Assembly: GCA_027575805.1 (NCBI GenBank)
Contig: JANBPU010000445.1
Location: 1-10,930 of the forward strand
Direction: 5' to 3'
DNA: 10,930 nt
Source of the DNA: Mycoemilia scoparia
Taxonomy: Eukaryota > Kickxellomycota > Kickxellomycetes > Kickxellales > Kickxellaceae
The notes beneath the pieces are model-generated. The model did no database searches and was not told where the DNA came from. It was given only the letters and a program-made list of their open reading frames with translations. Shown here piece after piece: positions 8,452 to 10,930 of the stretch (positions within the stretch are counted from its first letter, which is position 1; each line of letters opens with the position of its first letter). The position numbers and the translations under genes are program-made.

Positions 8452-8826
8452 TCATCTTCTATTATGTGATGGGGCTAGGGATTTGTCCAATTTCTTTTTT
8501 TGGTGATTAATCAATCTTTTCTCACCAATCTGGTATCCGCTTTGTAGATTTTGCCAATACTGTCTTTCTTGCTCAAGTATGGCAACATTCTCTCTAGTTA
8601 TTCTGCCCTGAATCGGATTTGCTCTGGCCTTCCGTATCTCTTTGTTTAGATCGCTTATGTAATTTCCTGTTTGCACGATACGATGACCTGGAATGTCATT
8701 GGCGTTTGGTGGTGGCCCTATGCCATGATGAAAATGGTTTATATCCTGGCCGAGAGGGTCGCTATAGCTCATCCTGCCGGGGAGATCCCAACCAGCCCAC
8801 TTTTTTTTATGTTTTTTGGGTGGCAT
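8452..8826 (-). CDS. Small basic protein of unknown function (124 residues)
   Basis: I do not recognise this protein. It starts in a strong context (GGCACC before the ATG, then CC), which argues for a real gene, and a TATA-like word lies about 107 bases upstream. The N-terminus is polybasic (MPPKKHKKKW), like a nuclear or nucleolar localisation signal, followed by a tryptophan-, proline- and histidine-rich stretch to about residue 48. Residues 55-112 look helical with regularly spaced charges (DLNKEIRKAR, then LEQERQYWQNL), and the C-terminus is again basic. I count 22 Lys/Arg against 11 Asp/Glu. There is no signal peptide or membrane segment. It is a complete single-exon frame, convergent with PEX3. 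Nucleic-acid or ribosome association is a guess from charge. An additional upstream exon cannot be excluded. Confidence 0.68.
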   Translation of the reverse strand: MPPKKHKKKWAGWDLPGRMSYSDPLGQDINHFHHGIGPPPNANDIPGHRIVQTGNYISDLNKEIRKARANPIQGRITRENVAILEQERQYWQNLQSGYQIGEKRLINHQKKKLDKSLAPSHNRR

Positions 8827-8932
8827 GGTGCCTGAGTGGAATTGAAGTACTAAAAAGAGCGGCTTGAGATATGATAGATAGATGCGATATGTTGCGATAG
8901 AAGTTGTGAAATAGCCTCAAGAGTATCGTTCG

Positions 8933-8940
8933 TTTAAATA
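8933..8940 (-). promoter_or_regulatory. TATA-like box of the 124-residue gene
   Basis: The minus strand reads TATTTAAA here, about 107 bases upstream of the ATG at 8826. The spacing leaves room for a leader of about 70-80 bases. It is a plausible TATA element supported only by position. Confidence 0.3.
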
Positions 8941-9734
8941 GCTATTTCTTTGACATCTTGGAGTAGTGCCATGTTGCTAGAAAAATCATTGCCATTTTAT
9001 TGTGCAATATGTGTCAATTCATTCAGGTGCTGAGATTGGTGTTAATATTGAAGATGCGTTATGAATGAGTAGAAGAGTGTCATTGGTATTGCTTTGGTGC
9101 ATTTGATTCCCTTTAAAGCATTGGCCACAATTTAGAATTGACACTGCATCTAGCATTTCAGAAAATGATACATTCATAGTCAAAATGTTGTATTTGGGCT
9201 ATATAAAATATACAAAAGTTATTGATTTATTGCTGTTTAAAGTGATTTCCTTTATGTGCAAGTATGGAAATACATGTGTTTTGCAGCAACTCGTCTTTGG
9301 TATGGCTTAAATCACTGCAATTTGAATAAAAAACAATGGCATATTTGATTCAAATAACCATTACTGGATATGACAGTGCTCTTAAAGCCATGCAATTATA
9401 CACCGTTTTGGCATCACAAACAAAAATATCCTTGATTTTCTTTGATGCCCACAACCAAGATGATGTGGCAATGATCATTTGACTTGAACAATAATAAAGC
9501 AGCCTAAATGGTGTTTTCTCTGCAGATGTTTGCTGTTGACTTTGAATGCACATCTAAATATAAGGGCCATTCAATAGGATGATATGATTTAGCTGTGTTT
9601 TCACCAAATGCCCTAATCCATTCCAGTTGGCTAGGTTGGTCAAGTAGCACCTTTCAGAAATTCAGATATATGCAATGCAGTTCTAAAAAAAAGTGCATTT
9701 GTTAGAACAACAAATCTAAATACCCCCATCAATA

Positions 9735-9836
9735 TGGGAAATAGTTTTTGAAGGGTGAAAGTTTACTAGTAAAACTGGACATCCATTTGGCTGTGATTGA
9801 CCCTATAAATATTCACCCTTCAAAAATTATCACCCA
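9735..9836. mobile_element. MITE copy B, 102 bases, TA-flanked
   Basis: Terminal inverted repeats of about 25 bases face each other. TTTTTGAAGGGTGAA at 9744-9758 is the exact reverse complement of TTCACCCTTCAAAAA at 9812-9826, and the outer parts (TGGG at one end, CCCA at the other) also pair with few mismatches. The element is bounded by TA at 9733-9734 and 9837-9838, consistent with a TA target duplication. There is no coding capacity. Its reverse complement aligns with the copy in PEX3 intron 3. Such elements are normally moved by transposase from a related full-length Tc1/mariner-type element elsewhere; none is in this window. Confidence 0.8.
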
Positions 9837-9972
9837 TATATCACCACTATTATTCAATTACAATTAGTAAATTATTTCATTTTCACACCAATATCCACAA
9901 CAAAAACGCAAAAAAAATCCAAATTCTACGCAAATAAACATACACAAAAGTGCATATCTACCATAACTAGAG

Positions 9973-10278
9973 TTAGATATTAATTCTGGTTTCAGATCCA
10001 TTTCGGCCAGTATTTGGTTCTTTCCTGTACACAAAGAAGATCTTTTTTCCAGGGTTGGCTTCTGCAGTGGGTGCAATCTCAGAGTCCAAAGTCACAACAA
10101 TGCCATTCTTCTCGCGAATAGAACTGGTGACATATTGGATTGAAGCATCCATGGTTAAATAGCAAAAGTATACCACGGTGTTTATAGGAGCCTGGACACC
10201 AGGAGTGACCTCCACCATGCGAAGATAACCAAAGTTGTCCATCTCTTCTCGAGTGACCAAACTGACGATCGTACCCAT
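9973..10278 (-). CDS. Small protein of unknown function (101 residues)
   Basis: I do not recognise this protein. The ATG has A at -3 and G at +4, a good context, and a TATA-like word lies about 136 bases upstream. The sequence is soluble-looking, with alternating hydrophobic residues that suggest a small beta-rich fold (MVEVTPGVQAPINTVVYFCY at 21-40, GIVVTLDSE at 59-67, KKIFFVYRKE at 78-87). There is no signal peptide, membrane helix or metal-binding cluster. It is a single exon of protein-like composition, and its codon choice looks like ordinary local coding DNA. It could instead be one exon of a longer gene, though the stop at 9973 and the strong start favour a complete small gene. It runs in the same direction as the 124-residue gene but 1.15 kb away, so no link is implied. 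Confidence 0.6.
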   Translation of the reverse strand: MGTIVSLVTREEMDNFGYLRMVEVTPGVQAPINTVVYFCYLTMDASIQYVTSSIREKNGIVVTLDSEIAPTAEANPGKKIFFVYRKEPNTGRNGSETRINI

Positions 10279-10930
10279 CCTGGATATCTTTTCTATATGT
10301 GTATTGAAAATAATATGGCTATGAGGCCTGTGGATTTTGTGGTTGTATCTGTTTGCAGATATGTGCTAATGGAGTGGAAATGTTTTGAAAAATAATAGTG
10401 CTTGTGGCTCCTATATTTATAGAGAATACACAGGGATTCCAGAAGGAATATGTTTCTTTAGTCAGAAAGAGTGTATGCTTTCTTACATATTATAAACTTT
10501 GGTGCCAGTAAAGAGCTTGCATTTTTCCATGATGCTGCCACAATCTTTAATGCTCAGTCAATACTCTCAGCATTTGAAAGTAGATTTGGAAAAAAAAACG
10601 CAAGAGTTGCTTGATTTATTTGCATATCTCAAATATTGGTGCTCTAAAATCAAGCTCATAACTAAACATTTCCACTAAAGATTGAGATATGCGGTAAAGT
10701 TGAAGACATGGATTAGCCACTTATTACTAAATTTTGATTTATGTGCATAACCTAAAACTCATGAACAAGCGGGAGGGAGGCAGGTTGTTTAGGATCTTGG
10801 TAATTGGTGGTTATATCCAGATTTAACAATGACTTAGATAAAAATAGAGGGTCTCTACAATCACCTCCCATAAGTTTTGAGAATTTTTTTTTGAATTTCT
10901 AAATTTTTTAAAAATCTTCATTTTACATTT
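10279..10930. other. 5' flank of the 101-residue gene and AT-rich end of window
   Basis: The first 150 bases hold the leader and promoter of the minus-strand gene. Beyond that no protein-like frame is seen on either strand. An 11-base inverted repeat, GCATATCTCAA (10622-10632) and TTGAGATATGC (10682-10692), spans 71 bases. The last 60 bases are T-rich and of low complexity. Confidence 0.5.
10414..10421 (-). promoter_or_regulatory. TATA box of the 101-residue gene
   Basis: The minus strand reads TATAAATA within CTATAAATATAGG, a near-consensus TATA box, about 136 bases upstream of the ATG at 10278. This would give a leader of roughly 100 bases. It is the best TATA match in the window and supports the small gene as real. 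Confidence 0.45.

Larger units (their letters stand above)
8827..9972. other. Intergenic region with one MITE
   Basis: This spacer of about 1.15 kb holds the promoter of the 124-residue gene at its left end, the MITE at 9735-9836, and the 3' flank of the 101-residue gene at its right end. A minus-strand frame of 67 codons at 9350-9553 is cysteine- and serine-rich with no motif, and I judge it random. Nothing else structured is evident. Confidence 0.55.

Noticed and set aside
8619..8867. Plus-strand frame of 82 codons opposite the 124-residue gene
   Set aside because: The minus-strand frame has a strong start context and a more protein-like, biased composition; this one is its antisense shadow.
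9350..9553. Minus-strand frame of 67 codons in the intergenic region
   Set aside because: Composition looks random (many Cys, Ser, Met), there is no motif, no supporting promoter context, and no homology that I recognise.
10622..10692. Perfect 11-base inverted repeat GCATATCTCAA / TTGAGATATGC
   Set aside because: The flanks do not extend the pairing, there is no target duplication, and an 11-base AT-rich match at this spacing is not unlikely by chance.
1..10930. Search for a coordinated novel system (defence, biosynthetic cluster, toxin pair)
   Set aside because: The two recognisable genes are housekeeping organelle-membrane genes, the two unknown small genes are over 1 kb apart with separate promoters, and no cluster hallmark is present.

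Overview
The window looks like nuclear DNA of a fungus. It carries a long vacuolar membrane protease gene of the Pff1 type, a PEX3 peroxin gene broken by six short GT-AG introns, AT-rich spacers, and small TA-flanked inverted-repeat elements typical of eukaryotic MITEs. Introns of about 100-260 bases and AT-rich spacers would suit an early-diverging (zygomycete-type) fungus, but that placement is a guess; the sequence does not fix the species.

Layout: 1-482 is the 3' flank of the protease gene. PFF1 (483-4424, minus strand, intronless, 1313 residues) is an M28 zinc peptidase fused to a multi-pass membrane region and a C-terminal domain. A 1.3 kb spacer (4425-5738) separates it from the divergent PEX3 (5739-8013, plus strand, seven exons, 434 residues). 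PEX3 converges with a small minus-strand gene of unknown function (8452-8826, 124 residues, very basic). A 1.15 kb spacer follows, containing a MITE (9735-9836), then a second small minus-strand gene of unknown function (9973-10278, 101 residues), and 650 bases of AT-rich flank.

The four genes show no evident joint pathway. PFF1 acts at the vacuole membrane, PEX3 at the peroxisome membrane, and the two small proteins are unassigned. The most interesting non-genic signal is a MITE family with two copies in the window, in opposite orientations. One copy sits inside PEX3 intron 3 and the other lies upstream of the 124-residue gene. Both are flanked by TA dinucleotides and share a central core. 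A second, weaker TA-flanked inverted-repeat element lies in PEX3 intron 6. I see no tRNA, rRNA, CRISPR array or gene cluster, and no convincing sign of an undescribed multi-gene system.
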